NCBI RefSeq assembly: GCF_020447265.1
Contig: NZ_JAJADR010000001.1
Location: 1,116,001 to 1,180,000 of the forward strand
Reading direction: 5' to 3'
Length of the DNA: 64,000 nt
From: Hymenobacter lucidus
Lineage (GTDB): Bacteria; Bacteroidota; Bacteroidia; Cytophagales; Hymenobacteraceae
Shown: positions 1 to 8,569 of the stretch, one piece after another
Position numbering within the stretch: the first letter of the stretch is position 1
Layout of the letters: each line of letters opens with the position of its first letter
The notes under the pieces: model-generated
Told to the model about the DNA's origin: nothing
What the model saw: the letters and a program-made list of their open reading frames with translations, nothing else
Database searches by the model: none
Position numbers and translations under genes: made by a program

Positions 1-449
1 TCCGCGTCGGGCCGGTTGCCGAAGCCGTCCTCAAAGTCGACCCGGAAATCCTCTACCGGCTCGCTCTGCAGCTTTTTGATGATCTTGTTGTAGACCGAAT
101 ACGCCAGCCAGGCGTGCTCTTGCTTGCGTTCCTCGGGGCTCATGGCATCGAGGCGGGCGGTGAGGGCAATGATGTCTTTTTCGAGCGTGGGCAGGTGCTC
201 GTGGCCTTTCAATTGCAGCACGCGGGCCAGCTCGGTGAAGTTGGGCGCGTAGCTTTTCAGGTTGTTGAGGGCAATTTCACCCATCCGCACGCAGGTATCC
301 GACTTAAACAAATTAGCCCCGCCGTACACGGTATGCACCGGCTGGCGGTCGGGTTTGTCGCCGGGGTAGGTTTGCTGGAACTGGCGGTTGGCTACGCCGA
401 GCTGGTCGAGCAGCTGGCTTTTTTCGGAATCCTGAAGGCTAAGTTTCAT
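1..449 (-). CDS. DUF6986 / CitE-like aldolase family protein (3' part beyond window)
   Basis: The first ~149 residues are present; the rest runs off the left edge. The reading frame starts MKLSLQDSEKSQLL and contains RQPVHTVYGGANLF (about residues 36-49) and RVDFEDGFG near the cut. These resemble the DUF6986 family, HpcH/HpaI (citrate-lyase beta) aldolase-fold proteins often found beside purine-catabolic or glyoxylate genes. The acidic FEDG stretch matches the metal/substrate strand of CitE-like enzymes. It is the last gene of the allB-uraH operon, 60 bp after uraH, so a role with the C2/C3 products of ureide breakdown is a reasonable inference. The true substrate is unknown, and the family call rests on recognition of the N-terminal motif only. 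Confidence 0.6.
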   Translation of the reverse strand, partial: MKLSLQDSEKSQLLDQLGVANRQFQQTYPGDKPDRQPVHTVYGGANLFKSDTCVRMGEIALNNLKSYAPNFTELARVLQLKGHEHLPTLEKDIIALTARLDAMSPEERKQEHAWLAYSVYNKIIKKLQSEPVEDFRVDFEDGFGNRPDA

Positions 450-509
450 ATGGGAAGAGTAGGCGGGAATTTGAAAAGTGGGGCAGCTAAGGCTAGAAAT
501 CTCGCGGAA

Positions 510-848
510 TCAGCTGCCGCGGTAGGTGCTGTAGCCGAAGGGGTTGAGCAGCAGAGGAATGTGATAATGCTCGGCAGCCAATACGTTGAAGACGATTTCC
601 ACGAAGGGGTAGAAGTTAGCCGTACCCTGCTGCTCGAAGTACTCCTGGGTGAAAAACTTCATGCGGTAGGTGCCCAGCGGCAGCTGCTGGTCTTTGGGCA
701 GCAAATCGGGAATCCGGCCATCGGGGTTGGTGCGGCCCCGGGCCAGCTCCTGCCAAGCTTCGCCGTGCAGGGCGGAAAGAGCAATGGTGACGCCCTGCGC
801 CGGGCGGCCCAGGGTAGTATCCAGAATGTGGGTCGTAATCTGACTCAT
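510..848 (-). CDS. uraH: 5-hydroxyisourate hydrolase
   Basis: A 112-residue transthyretin-like protein that hydrolyses 5-hydroxyisourate to OHCU, the second step of urate breakdown. It opens with ITTHILDTTLGRPA, the family's N-terminal His-containing motif, and ends with the signature tetrapeptide YRGS, whose residues line the active site at the tetramer interface. Length is typical of bacterial HIUases and no signal peptide is present, so it should be cytoplasmic. Its ATG overlaps the uraD stop by 4 bp (ATGA), indicating translational coupling with the next enzyme of the pathway. Confidence 0.95.
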   Translation of the reverse strand: MSQITTHILDTTLGRPAQGVTIALSALHGEAWQELARGRTNPDGRIPDLLPKDQQLPLGTYRMKFFTQEYFEQQGTANFYPFVEIVFNVLAAEHYHIPLLLNPFGYSTYRGS

Positions 849-1354
849 GCGGCTAAGAGTTTTTCGAGGCGGATGCGGGTGATTTTGTCCTGCTCGCCCA
901 TGGCAATGTGAATTTCATCCTGGAGCAAGTTCGGCAGACGGGCCTGCAGCAAGGCCAGCATTTCCTCGGCCGACTTCCCCGTAGCGCACACGATAAAGAT
1001 GTAGCCGAACTTCTGCTCGTACTCGTCATTACCGGCCGCCAGAGCTTCCAAGGTGTCCTGCGAAGCCTGCTTTACGGATGCCTGTTCCCCTTCGGCCCAG
1101 GTGCTGGTGCTGGCAAACTTTTCGCGCAGCGCGGCTACGTTGCCCCCGATTTTGGGATGGTGGGTAAAGGCCTCGCGCCAGTCGACCTCCGCGAGGCCGT
1201 ACCAGATAGTTTTGGCCTGCTCAAACAGCGTATCGGCGTCGGCGACGGGGAAGATGCTGTTCATTTGCTCCACCCAAGCGGTAGCGCCGCAGCACTTGGC
1301 TAAGGCCTCGGCGCGGGCCGGGGCAGGGAGGGAATTGAGTTCGGAAAGGGTCAT
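845..1354 (-). CDS. uraD: OHCU decarboxylase
   Basis: A 169-residue 2-oxo-4-hydroxy-4-carboxy-5-ureidoimidazoline decarboxylase, giving (S)-allantoin. The hallmark HHPKIG motif lies at residues 65-70; His66 corresponds to the catalytic histidine of the F-x-x-H-P-x-I-G consensus. The C-terminal half carries YEQKFGYIFIVCATGKSA, a conserved substrate-binding strand. It starts 4 bp downstream of the small membrane-protein ORF and overlaps uraH by 4 bp, so it is firmly inside the minus-strand purine operon. Confidence 0.95.
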   Translation of the reverse strand: MTLSELNSLPAPARAEALAKCCGATAWVEQMNSIFPVADADTLFEQAKTIWYGLAEVDWREAFTHHPKIGGNVAALREKFASTSTWAEGEQASVKQASQDTLEALAAGNDEYEQKFGYIFIVCATGKSAEEMLALLQARLPNLLQDEIHIAMGEQDKITRIRLEKLLAA

Positions 1355-1358
1355 TGGG

Positions 1359-1619
1359 TTACTTTTCTTCTTGCCGCAGCTCCGGATGGCTTCGGGTGCG
1401 ACTCATAAATTCGATGGTGCCCGAGTAGCGGCGGGCTTTTTCGGCCAGCCGGATTCCGATGCCGGAGCCGAGCAGTGCCACCAATAGGCCAATGCCCAGG
1501 CCCCACCACTCGGGCATATAAAGCCAGCTAAGCACGCCCAGAATAAGACCGAGGATGGTGGGCGAAACGAATACCTGCAGCCAGGCCAGTGCGGAAAGAA
1601 AACGGTGCAGAATATTCAT
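1359..1619 (-). CDS. Small membrane protein of the purine operon, unknown function
   Basis: An 86-residue protein with two hydrophobic segments (about residues 8-33 and 38-58) separated by a short WW-containing turn, followed by a basic, hydrophilic tail ending RSHPELRQEEK. I do not recognise a family. It sits between allE and uraD with gaps of 20 and 4 bp, so it is co-transcribed with urate-degrading enzymes. A role as a small inner-membrane component connected with purine uptake, or with the membrane urate oxidase encoded divergently, is possible but not shown by the sequence. Confidence 0.7.
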   Translation of the reverse strand: MNILHRFLSALAWLQVFVSPTILGLILGVLSWLYMPEWWGLGIGLLVALLGSGIGIRLAEKARRYSGTIEFMSRTRSHPELRQEEK

Positions 1620-1639
1620 TAGGCGTACATAGCGGCAGC

Positions 1640-2386
1640 TTACATTACCGTTGGGAAGCGGTTTACGTTCTTATAATAGATGTACACCGACGGCTCCTTG
1701 CCCATGGTAGTGGCCCACTGCTGGCAATAGGGCGCCATCCAGATCGAGTCGCCTTTCTTGACCGGGTACCATTGCTGGTCGAGCACGTAGATAGCCTGGC
1801 CTTCGAGGTACATCAGGCCGTGCTCCATGATGTGGGTTTCGACCATCGGCAGGTGGCCGCCCATGTCGTAGGTGAAGATGTTGACGGCCATATCGAAGCC
1901 CAGCTCGTTGGGAAGCAGCTCCTGAATGCGCAGCGCGTCGTCGTTCATGTAGATGGGCGCCTTGGCAATATCCCGCGCCCCAAACAGCACGCCGGGCGTT
2001 TCGTGGCCGGCCAGGGGCTCATACACTTTGTGGAAGGTCAGCACTTGGGTGCCTTCGGTGGGAGTGTGGAACCGGTAGCTCTTTTCCACCGGCACGTACA
2101 CGTATTCGCCTTTGGCCAAAGTCTTTTCCTGGCCGTCGACGGATGCCTGCAGCTGGCCTTCTACCACGTAGAAGAATACTTGGGCGGCCTGAGTGGTGCC
2201 TTGTAGCTCGCCGCCTTCGCGCAGCGTAATCAGCGTCTGGGCCAGGCGGGCACCCATCTGCTCGTTGATGATGACGTTGACGGTGCAGTTCGTCCAGCCG
2301 GGCACGTTGCTGTTGATGTAGCCGTCGGGGGCAATAATGGCGTGGTTGTGCTTTACCACGGAGCGGGTCAGGGCGGAAATTTCCAT
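1640..2386 (-). CDS. allE: (S)-ureidoglycine aminohydrolase
   Basis: A 248-residue bicupin that releases ammonia from (S)-ureidoglycine to give (S)-ureidoglycolate. The C-terminal cupin carries METHIMEHGLMYLEGQAIY, matching the E/H metal-binding pattern of the Mn-dependent UGlyAH family, and ends with a conserved YYKNVNRFP tail. Length matches characterised members. Its ATG follows the allC stop with no gap (TAG-ATG), so the two consecutive pathway steps are translationally coupled. Confidence 0.93.
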   Translation of the reverse strand: MEISALTRSVVKHNHAIIAPDGYINSNVPGWTNCTVNVIINEQMGARLAQTLITLREGGELQGTTQAAQVFFYVVEGQLQASVDGQEKTLAKGEYVYVPVEKSYRFHTPTEGTQVLTFHKVYEPLAGHETPGVLFGARDIAKAPIYMNDDALRIQELLPNELGFDMAVNIFTYDMGGHLPMVETHIMEHGLMYLEGQAIYVLDQQWYPVKKGDSIWMAPYCQQWATTMGKEPSVYIYYKNVNRFPTVM

Positions 2387-3649
2387 CTAGTTCGAAAGGG
2401 AGTGTTGGTAGTGAGAGAAAAGCAGCTGCAAAAACCGCTCGGAAACCTGCACGGCGGCGGCCACGTCGGCCACTTCCACGTTTTCCAGCGGATTGTGGCT
2501 GATGCCCTTAAAGCAGCGGATAAACAGCATCGTAGCCGGCGAAACGGCCGAAATCGGCACCGCGTCGTGCCCGGCGCCGCTCACGAGCTGCACCACGTCG
2601 TGGCCCGCTTCGCCGATAGCCTGGGCCAGCAAGGTATTCATTTCCGCCGCGCAGCTTACGGGCGCCGTGTACTGAATCAGGTTCCAGTCGAGCGTCAACT
2701 GGCGCTTTTGGGCAATGGCCTGGGCTTTTTCGCGCAACTCCTCATAGGCCGTAGCCAGGCGGGCGGCGTCGGCGCTGCGCAAATCGAGACTGCACACCAC
2801 CTCGCCGGCAATGACATTACTGGCCGAGTTGCGCACGTCGAGCTTACCGATGGTAGCTACCAACTCGTTCTTATTAGCCACACCAAACTGCTCGGCGGCC
2901 AGCACGAATTCGGCGGCGCCGGCCAAGGCATCCTGACGCATGTCCATCGGCACGGTGCCGGCGTGGCCAGCCATGCCGTGCCAAGTCAGCTCCACGCGCT
3001 GCTGCCCGGCAATGGCCGTGACGAGGGCCACCGGAATCCGGTTTTCCCAGAGCACCGGACCTTGTTCAATATGGGTTTCGAAATAACCCAGCCACTGGTC
3101 GGCGGCAATGGCGTCGGCGGCCAGCGTCTGCACGTTGCCGCCCATCGTGGTAATGGCCTGACTGAGCGGAATACCGTGGGCGTCGGTTTTGGTAAGTAAG
3201 TTCTGGTCGAAGGAGCCGGCTACTACTTTGCTGCCGAGGTAGGTGGTATGATACCGCACGCCTTCCTCGTCGCTGAAGGCAATCAGCTCAACGTGAAACG
3301 GTAATTCCACGGCGTGCTGCACCAATTGCTCTAGCAAATCGAGGCCCATGAGCACGCCCAGGGGGCCGTCGTATTTGCCGGCATTCACCACCGTATCGAT
3401 GTGGGAGGCCATTACGAAAATTTTAGCTCCGGCCTGCCGGCTCACCAGCCGCCCGCGCACGTTACCGATACTGTCGATGTGTGTGCTCAGGCCGGCCGCG
3501 TCCATCCACGATTTGACCAGGGCGCTGCCCTGCAAAAAGGCCGGCGTACCAAATGTGCGTGTCACGCCCTGCGCATCTTCGCTGATGGCGGCCAAAGCCT
3601 CGATGCGGCGCAGGATTTTCTCGGCGCGGGAAGTGTAGTTGTCGTCCAC
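2387..3649 (-). CDS. allC: Allantoate amidohydrolase (M20 family)
   Basis: A 420-residue zinc/manganese amidohydrolase of the M20 peptidase fold that converts allantoate to ureidoglycine, CO2 and ammonia. Metal-binding residues are visible: H83 and D85 in ASHIDTV, D94 in KYDGPLG, the acidic pair in FSDEEGVRY, and a His in FETHIEQGPVLWE. The C-terminal SGAGHDAVPIS supplies the last metal-binding region. The family also includes beta-ureidopropionase and N-carbamoyl amino acid amidases. The position between allB and allE makes allantoate the likely substrate. Confidence 0.9.
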   Translation of the reverse strand: MDDNYTSRAEKILRRIEALAAISEDAQGVTRTFGTPAFLQGSALVKSWMDAAGLSTHIDSIGNVRGRLVSRQAGAKIFVMASHIDTVVNAGKYDGPLGVLMGLDLLEQLVQHAVELPFHVELIAFSDEEGVRYHTTYLGSKVVAGSFDQNLLTKTDAHGIPLSQAITTMGGNVQTLAADAIAADQWLGYFETHIEQGPVLWENRIPVALVTAIAGQQRVELTWHGMAGHAGTVPMDMRQDALAGAAEFVLAAEQFGVANKNELVATIGKLDVRNSASNVIAGEVVCSLDLRSADAARLATAYEELREKAQAIAQKRQLTLDWNLIQYTAPVSCAAEMNTLLAQAIGEAGHDVVQLVSGAGHDAVPISAVSPATMLFIRCFKGISHNPLENVEVADVAAAVQVSERFLQLLFSHYQHSLSN

Positions 3650-3685
3650 CCAAATTGCGGGTTAAGGTTTGAAAAAGAAGCCAGC

Positions 3686-3780
3686 ACGATGGAGACGCAA
3701 CCTTGCGGCTCCATCGTTGCTGATGCTGTTACGGCGCGTTGCCAATCGTTCAACGAGGAGACGCAAGGTTGCGTCTCTAC
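3686..3780. repeat. Pair of GAGACGCAA palindromic repeats after allB
   Basis: Two related palindromes lie between allB and allC. The first (3686-3717) has 15-bp arms with one mismatch around CC: ACGATGGAGACGCAA then TTGCGGCTCCATCGT. The second has perfect 9-bp cores GAGACGCAA (3758-3766) and TTGCGTCTC (3769-3777), extended imperfectly by AACGA and ATCGTT. The second core overlaps the allB stop codon (TAG on the minus strand, 3777-3779). Each could form an RNA hairpin between allB and allC. The form is that of a REP-like intergenic element; copy number elsewhere cannot be judged here. Confidence 0.8.
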
Positions 3781-5120
3781 ATCGTTCTATCGGTTAGCAG
3801 CTGGCCCTGGTTGAGTTGCACAAACTTCGGCCGCTCGTACACCAGCTGCCCGGCCAGCCACGTATGCTCGACCACGCCGCGCAGCTGCCGCCCCACGTAG
3901 GGCGACACCTTGTGGCGGTGCTCAATCATGTCGGCCGTCACGTTAAATGTCTGCTCCGGGTCCAGAATCAGCAAATCGGCATCGAAGCCCGCGGCAATCT
4001 GGCCTTTACGGTGGCTTTGCCCGATAAGCTTCGCCGGATTAGTGCTGAGCCAATTTGTCAAGTCGTTTAGCGTAGCGCCCCGTGGCTGCGCGGCCGTCCA
4101 GAGCACCGGCAGAGCCAGCTGTAGCGAGGCAATACCACCCCAGGCCGTGGTAAAGTCGCCGGTTTCAATCTGCTTGAGGTCGGGCGGGGCGGGGGAGTGG
4201 TCGGTGGCGACGAAGTCGATGATGCCCTGCTGTAGGGCGGCCCAGAGCTGGTCATTGTTGTCCTTTTCCCGAATCGGCGGGGCGCACTTGAACTGCGTCT
4301 GGCCGTCGGCAATGTCTTCGGCGTTGAAAAACAGGTAGTGCTGGCCGGTTTCCACCGTCAGCGGCAGGCCCTTCATCTTGGCTACGGCCACGGCGGCAAT
4401 AGAATCGGCCGACGAGAGGTGCACAATGTGCACGGGGCAGCGGAACTCCTCGCAGAGCCGGATCATCAGATTCACCGCGTCGTCTTCCCAGTGCTTGGGC
4501 CGGGAGGCTAGGTAGTTCTGGTACGAGCGTTTGTCGCGCTGCTTCCACTCGGCGTCGTCGGTGGTTAGCTCGCAGTGTACCAGCAGCGGCAGGCCGTGCC
4601 GGGCCAGAATCGGCATTACTTCCCGCAAATCAGCCTCGGTAGCGTTGGGAAAGTCGTCGATGCCCGAGTGCGTCAGGAAGGCTTTGAACCCCAGCACGCC
4701 CCGGGCAATGAGGCCTTCAACCTCGGCCGCGTTGCCGGGCACGATGCCGCCCCAGAAGCCCACGTTGGTGTGCAATTGGCCCCGGGTAGCGGCCAGCTTT
4801 AGCTCGAAATTGGCTACCGACGTCGTTACCGGGGCCGAGTTCAGGGGCATGTCCACGAGGGTAGTGAGGCCGCCGGCCAGCGCGGCGCGGGTGGCCGTGT
4901 TGAAGCCTTCCCACTCGGTGCGGCCCGGCTCGTTGATGTGCACGTGCGGGTCGATGACGCCGGGCAGCACGGCGTGGTTCTGCACGTCAAGTATCGGGCA
5001 GCTTACGGCGGCATCAACGGGCAAAACGGCGACAATGCGGCCGTTTTTAATTAGTACCAACGCGGGCTGCTCCCCGTGGGGCAACACCACACGCTGGCTT
5101 TTTATGGCTACCTCTGACAT
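3777..5120 (-). CDS. allB: Allantoinase
   Basis: A 447-residue amidohydrolase of the cyclic-amidase/dihydroorotase family that opens allantoin to allantoate. The binuclear metal site is complete: H59 and H61 in DPHVHINEPGRTEWEGF, carbamylated K146 in LGFKAFLT, H182 in LLVHCE, a His in HIVHLSSADS, and Asp in ATDHSPAPPD. The EPGRTEWEGF stretch distinguishes allantoinases from dihydroorotases. It is the first gene of the minus-strand operon, with a 219-bp divergent region separating it from puuD. Its stop codon lies in the edge of an intergenic palindrome. Confidence 0.95.
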   Translation of the reverse strand: MSEVAIKSQRVVLPHGEQPALVLIKNGRIVAVLPVDAAVSCPILDVQNHAVLPGVIDPHVHINEPGRTEWEGFNTATRAALAGGLTTLVDMPLNSAPVTTSVANFELKLAATRGQLHTNVGFWGGIVPGNAAEVEGLIARGVLGFKAFLTHSGIDDFPNATEADLREVMPILARHGLPLLVHCELTTDDAEWKQRDKRSYQNYLASRPKHWEDDAVNLMIRLCEEFRCPVHIVHLSSADSIAAVAVAKMKGLPLTVETGQHYLFFNAEDIADGQTQFKCAPPIREKDNNDQLWAALQQGIIDFVATDHSPAPPDLKQIETGDFTTAWGGIASLQLALPVLWTAAQPRGATLNDLTNWLSTNPAKLIGQSHRKGQIAAGFDADLLILDPEQTFNVTADMIEHRHKVSPYVGRQLRGVVEHTWLAGQLVYERPKFVQLNQGQLLTDRTM

Positions 5121-5339
5121 ACGGGATTTACTTTCTCTTTAAATTGGGGGCTTTTCCAAGCCAGTTCTCCCCGACTTTCCCCTCGCGGCACAGGTATTTA
5201 TCTTGTTGTTCTGCGACCAGGAATCCGGCTTAGCCTGCTGCTAACGCCGAATTTTTGCCGGAAAGCGGCCTACTGGCCCGAAGAATCCTATTTCTCCCAC
5301 CCTTCCCAAGGCCCCTTCCCGGGGCTGCTTTCTGATTGC

Positions 5340-6749
5340 ATGACTCAAGTTTTACTTTTTTCTGCCTTCCTGCTGGGCCTCGTGCTACTGCTGGGAGCTA
5401 CGTACGCGCTGCAGCGTTTTGCTAAAGTCGACAAAAGGGGCGGTAAGCTAGGGGAAAATGGCCTGACTATGCAAGGCTTCTCCTATGTTCTTATTCTGCT
5501 GACGGTTATTTACGTGCTGGCCGTGTTCTACATTCTCATCAAAGGCACGCCCTGGGAAGGCCATTTGATGGAATGGATGAACATTGTGGTGCGCCTGATG
5601 CACATCACCTTCGGCATTGCCTGGATTGGGGCCTCGTTCTACTTCGTGTTCCTGGAAAATGCCCTGAACCGCACCGATAACGTGCGCGACGAGCTGGCCG
5701 GCAACCTCTGGGCCGTGCACGGCGGGGGCTTCTACTACCTCGAAAAGTACAAGCTGGCCCCCAAGGAAATTCCCCGCGACCTGCACTGGTTTAAGTACGA
5801 GGCCTATTTCACCTGGCTTTCGGGCTTTAGCCTGCTCTTTGTGGTGTACTACTTCAACGCCGGCTCCATGCTCATCGACCCTAGCGTGCTGGCCATGGCC
5901 CCGCTCACGGGCGTGGCCATCGGCGTGGGCTCGTTTGTGGTAGCCTGGTTGATCTACGACGTGCTTTGCAAGTCGCCGCTGGTGAAGAAGGGAATGTGGT
6001 TTGCCTTGCTGGGCTTTCTGGTCATCGTAGGTTTTGCCTTCTTCTACTGCCAGGTGTTCAGCGCCCGGGCCGCCTACATTCACTTCGGGGCTATGCTGGG
6101 CACGCTCATGGTGGGCAACGTGTTCTTTACCATCATTCCGGCCCAGAAAGCCATGGTGAAGGCCGCTACCCTGGGCCAGCCCCTCGACCCGACGCTGGGT
6201 AAAAACGCTCTGACCCGCTCCCTGCACAACAACTACTTTACCCTGCCGGTGCTGTTCGTGATGGTCAGCAACCACTTTCCCAGCACCTTCGGCCACAGCC
6301 AGCCCTGGCTGATTCTGGCGGCCATTTCCCTGGGCGTGGCCGGCGTGAAGCACTGGCTGAACCTGCGCGAAAAGAAGCAGGCCACCACCTGGATTCTGCC
6401 CGCCTCGGTGCTGTTCCTGCTGGCCGTAGCCTTCGTTTCAGCGCCGCCGCGCCAGGCCGCCAATGGTGCCGCCGCCTGCACGCCTAATGTGAGCATTGCG
6501 CAGGTAAATGCCATTGTGCAAACCCGCTGCGTGCAGTGCCACTCGTCTAACCCTACCGACGACGTGTTCAAATCGGCCCCGAACGGCATCAAATACGACA
6601 CACCTGAGGATATTATCCGCCTTCAGGACAAGATTATGCAGCGCGTGGTGGTCACTAAAACAATGCCCCAGAACAACAAAACCAACATGACCCAGGAGGA
6701 GCGCGACCTTATTCGCTGCTGGATAGAGCAGGGCGCCCAGAATAAGTAA
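5340..6749 (+). CDS. puuD: Membrane urate oxidase with C-terminal cytochrome c domain
   Basis: A 469-residue integral membrane protein of the PuuD urate hydroxylase family, which oxidises urate to 5-hydroxyisourate and passes electrons to the respiratory chain instead of making H2O2 like soluble uricase. About eight hydrophobic segments cover residues 1-365, with the conserved MHITFGIAWIGASFYF and NLWAVHGGGFYYLEKYKLAP regions. The C-terminal ~80 residues form a cytochrome c domain: heme motif CVQCH (C397, C400, H401) and a possible axial Met in KTMPQNN. It is divergent from allB and supplies the first step for that operon. A weak hairpin (6753-6799) follows the stop. Confidence 0.92.
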   Translation: MTQVLLFSAFLLGLVLLLGATYALQRFAKVDKRGGKLGENGLTMQGFSYVLILLTVIYVLAVFYILIKGTPWEGHLMEWMNIVVRLMHITFGIAWIGASFYFVFLENALNRTDNVRDELAGNLWAVHGGGFYYLEKYKLAPKEIPRDLHWFKYEAYFTWLSGFSLLFVVYYFNAGSMLIDPSVLAMAPLTGVAIGVGSFVVAWLIYDVLCKSPLVKKGMWFALLGFLVIVGFAFFYCQVFSARAAYIHFGAMLGTLMVGNVFFTIIPAQKAMVKAATLGQPLDPTLGKNALTRSLHNNYFTLPVLFVMVSNHFPSTFGHSQPWLILAAISLGVAGVKHWLNLREKKQATTWILPASVLFLLAVAFVSAPPRQAANGAAACTPNVSIAQVNAIVQTRCVQCHSSNPTDDVFKSAPNGIKYDTPEDIIRLQDKIMQRVVVTKTMPQNNKTNMTQEERDLIRCWIEQGAQNK

Positions 6750-6752
6750 GGC

Positions 6753-6799
6753 AAGTACAGCAGCCTCGCAACCACCGAAAAGGGCTGGCGGCTGTGCTT
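6753..6799. terminator. Possible weak bidirectional terminator between puuD and the PaiB-like gene
   Basis: AAGTACAGC and GCTGTGCTT (one G-T-type mismatch), with an imperfect inner extension, can form a stem between two convergent genes. The loop is long (about 29 nt) and the T-tract is short, so this is a tentative call. Confidence 0.3.
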
Positions 6800-6856
6800 T
6801 AAGATTAGCCTAAATCGAGGAGCAAGGATGGGGCCTGCCCTGCGGTGCGGGGCTGC

Positions 6857-7456
6857 CTACTGAATGTAGGGCGCCAGCTCCCGCGCCGCCGAATCGTTGC
6901 TGGTGGCCAGGTGGGTGGCAATAGCGGCCCGCTCGGCCACCGACTTGTTCTGACTCAGCTTCTGCTGACCCTGCAGGGAAGTTACCTCCACTTCGAAGGC
7001 CACGATGCCGCGCATCATCCCCACTTTGTAGCTTTCGGGTAGGCTGTCCCACTGCGCCTGGTAGGCAGGCTCGTACGTGGCAATGAGCTGCTGCAAGGCC
7101 CGCGCCGTGTCGGCTTCGCTATCCAGCGGGCGCACTTGGCCGTAGGCGTGCACGGCGATATAATCCCAGGTGGGCACACTCTCCCGCTTGTCGTAGAGGG
7201 AGGGCGAAATGTAGGCGTGGGGCTCGGTAAAGATTACCAATACGTCTTGCCCGGCCCAGGATTTCCACTGCGGATTGGCCCGGGCCAGGTGGGAGGTAAG
7301 CCGCACCCGTGAGCCCTCGGCCGCGACGCTGAACGGCAGGTGAGAGGCAATGGGCAGTTGCTGGTCGATGCTGACCAGGGTAGCAAAGCTGTAGCGCTGC
7401 ATGAAGGCCACGGCCTGGGCCTGATCGGTGAGCTGGAAGTTTGCGGGGATATACAT
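6857..7456 (-). CDS. PaiB-family FMN-binding protein
   Basis: A 199-residue member of the PaiB/FMN-binding split-barrel family, named after the Bacillus PaiB negative regulator. The start was set at MYIPANFQLTDQ because family members characteristically begin M-Y-x-P-x-x-F; a longer frame reaching 7525 adds only a proline/alanine-rich stretch unlike the family. Visible motifs include YSFATLVS and LPIASHLPF near the N-terminus and KSWAGQDVLVIFTEPHAYISPSLY mid-protein, which form the flavin-binding barrel. It stands alone between puuD and ureD, convergent with puuD. Function here is not determinable; flavin binding is the safest inference. Confidence 0.85.
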   Translation of the reverse strand: MYIPANFQLTDQAQAVAFMQRYSFATLVSIDQQLPIASHLPFSVAAEGSRVRLTSHLARANPQWKSWAGQDVLVIFTEPHAYISPSLYDKRESVPTWDYIAVHAYGQVRPLDSEADTARALQQLIATYEPAYQAQWDSLPESYKVGMMRGIVAFEVEVTSLQGQQKLSQNKSVAERAAIATHLATSNDSAARELAPYIQ

Positions 7457-7686
7457 CGGAGCAGGTGATGAAGGAAAGCGGGGCAGGGCGCAGCCGGGAG
7501 CCGCAAGGTAACAGTGCTTTAGCATCCGGAAGGTTCTTGGTAGAAAATCGGCAGGGAAGCTTTGCCCGCGGGTATTTTTCTTTTTGACCTTTCGCTACGA
7601 CCATGCCGGCAGTATGGAATTGCGCGGTTACTTTGCCGGGCTCAACTCGGGGTTGGGTTGAGCAGAACGCGCTGAACACATACGGA

Positions 7687-8532
7687 ATGAATTGGAGCAC
7701 CGTGGAAGTAGCGCGGGTGCGGGGCCAGAGTCGCCTCATCACCTGCCACAACCGCCAGCCCCTAAAGCTGCTGAACCCGAAGTCGCCGACGCCGGCCTGC
7801 CACGTGGTGCTCAGCAGCTACGGCGGCGGCATGGTGGCCGGCGACGCCATCCGGCTCCGCGTCCACGTCGAAGTCGGGGCCCGGCTCTTCGTGAGTACCC
7901 AGGCCAATACCAAGATCTTTAAGTCGACCGACGGGGCCGTGGCCGAGCAGCACGTGGCGGGCACCGTGGCTGCCGATGCCCTGGCCGTGGTGTTTCCTGA
8001 CCCCGTAGTGCTGCAGGCCGCCAGCCGCTACCGCCAAATTCAGCACTGGCAGCTGCACCCGGCGGCCACGCTGCTGCTGGTCGACTGGTTTCACTCGGGC
8101 CGCATGGATCAGGGGGAGAAGTTTGCCTTCACCAGCCTGCACTCCGAGCTGCGCGTGCACCGCGGCGAGAAACTGGTGCTGCTCGATAAGCTCAGCTTCG
8201 AGCCCGAGCACCACATTGCCGCCTCCCCCGCCAACTTCGCCGGTTACCAGACCTTCTTTTCGCTCTATGTAGTCGGAAATCCGGAAAGCACGCTTTTCCA
8301 GCGGCTGGCCGCTCGTCTGGAGCAGCAAAAGATGCCCGGCAGCACGGGCCCGCACTTCCAGATCAGCAGCCAGGAGTGCGTGGTGGCCGTGTCCAGGGCC
8401 AAGGACGACGTGTTTATTCTGCGGGCCGCCGCCCACAGCCGCGCCGCGCTGCAGCCGCTCTGTGAGCAGGTGCTAGCGGAGCTGGCCGGTGAGGAAATGC
8501 TGGGCTACAACCCGCTGCTGCGCAAGTATTAG
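7687..8532 (+). CDS. ureD: Urease accessory protein UreD (UreH-type scaffold)
   Basis: The urease maturation scaffold that binds apo-urease and recruits UreF and UreG for nickel loading. The protein shows LKLLNPKSPTPACHVVLSSYGGGMVAGD followed by TQANTKIFKS, the two conserved blocks of UreD. The start at 7687 (MNWSTVEVARV) is preferred; the frame is open to 7603, but the additional 28 residues do not look like the family. It is the only urease gene on the plus strand and converges with ureG, with a repeat array between them. Sequence conservation is moderate, as usual for Bacteroidota UreD. Confidence 0.88.
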   Translation: MNWSTVEVARVRGQSRLITCHNRQPLKLLNPKSPTPACHVVLSSYGGGMVAGDAIRLRVHVEVGARLFVSTQANTKIFKSTDGAVAEQHVAGTVAADALAVVFPDPVVLQAASRYRQIQHWQLHPAATLLLVDWFHSGRMDQGEKFAFTSLHSELRVHRGEKLVLLDKLSFEPEHHIAASPANFAGYQTFFSLYVVGNPESTLFQRLAARLEQQKMPGSTGPHFQISSQECVVAVSRAKDDVFILRAAAHSRAALQPLCEQVLAELAGEEMLGYNPLLRKY

Positions 8533-8569
8533 CTTGTGGTAGAGAGGCGGGTTCGTATCCTGTCTATTT

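Noticed and set aside
114..911. 265-codon plus-strand open frame
   Set aside because: Covers the reverse strand of the DUF6986 gene and uraH, both of which have clear family motifs.
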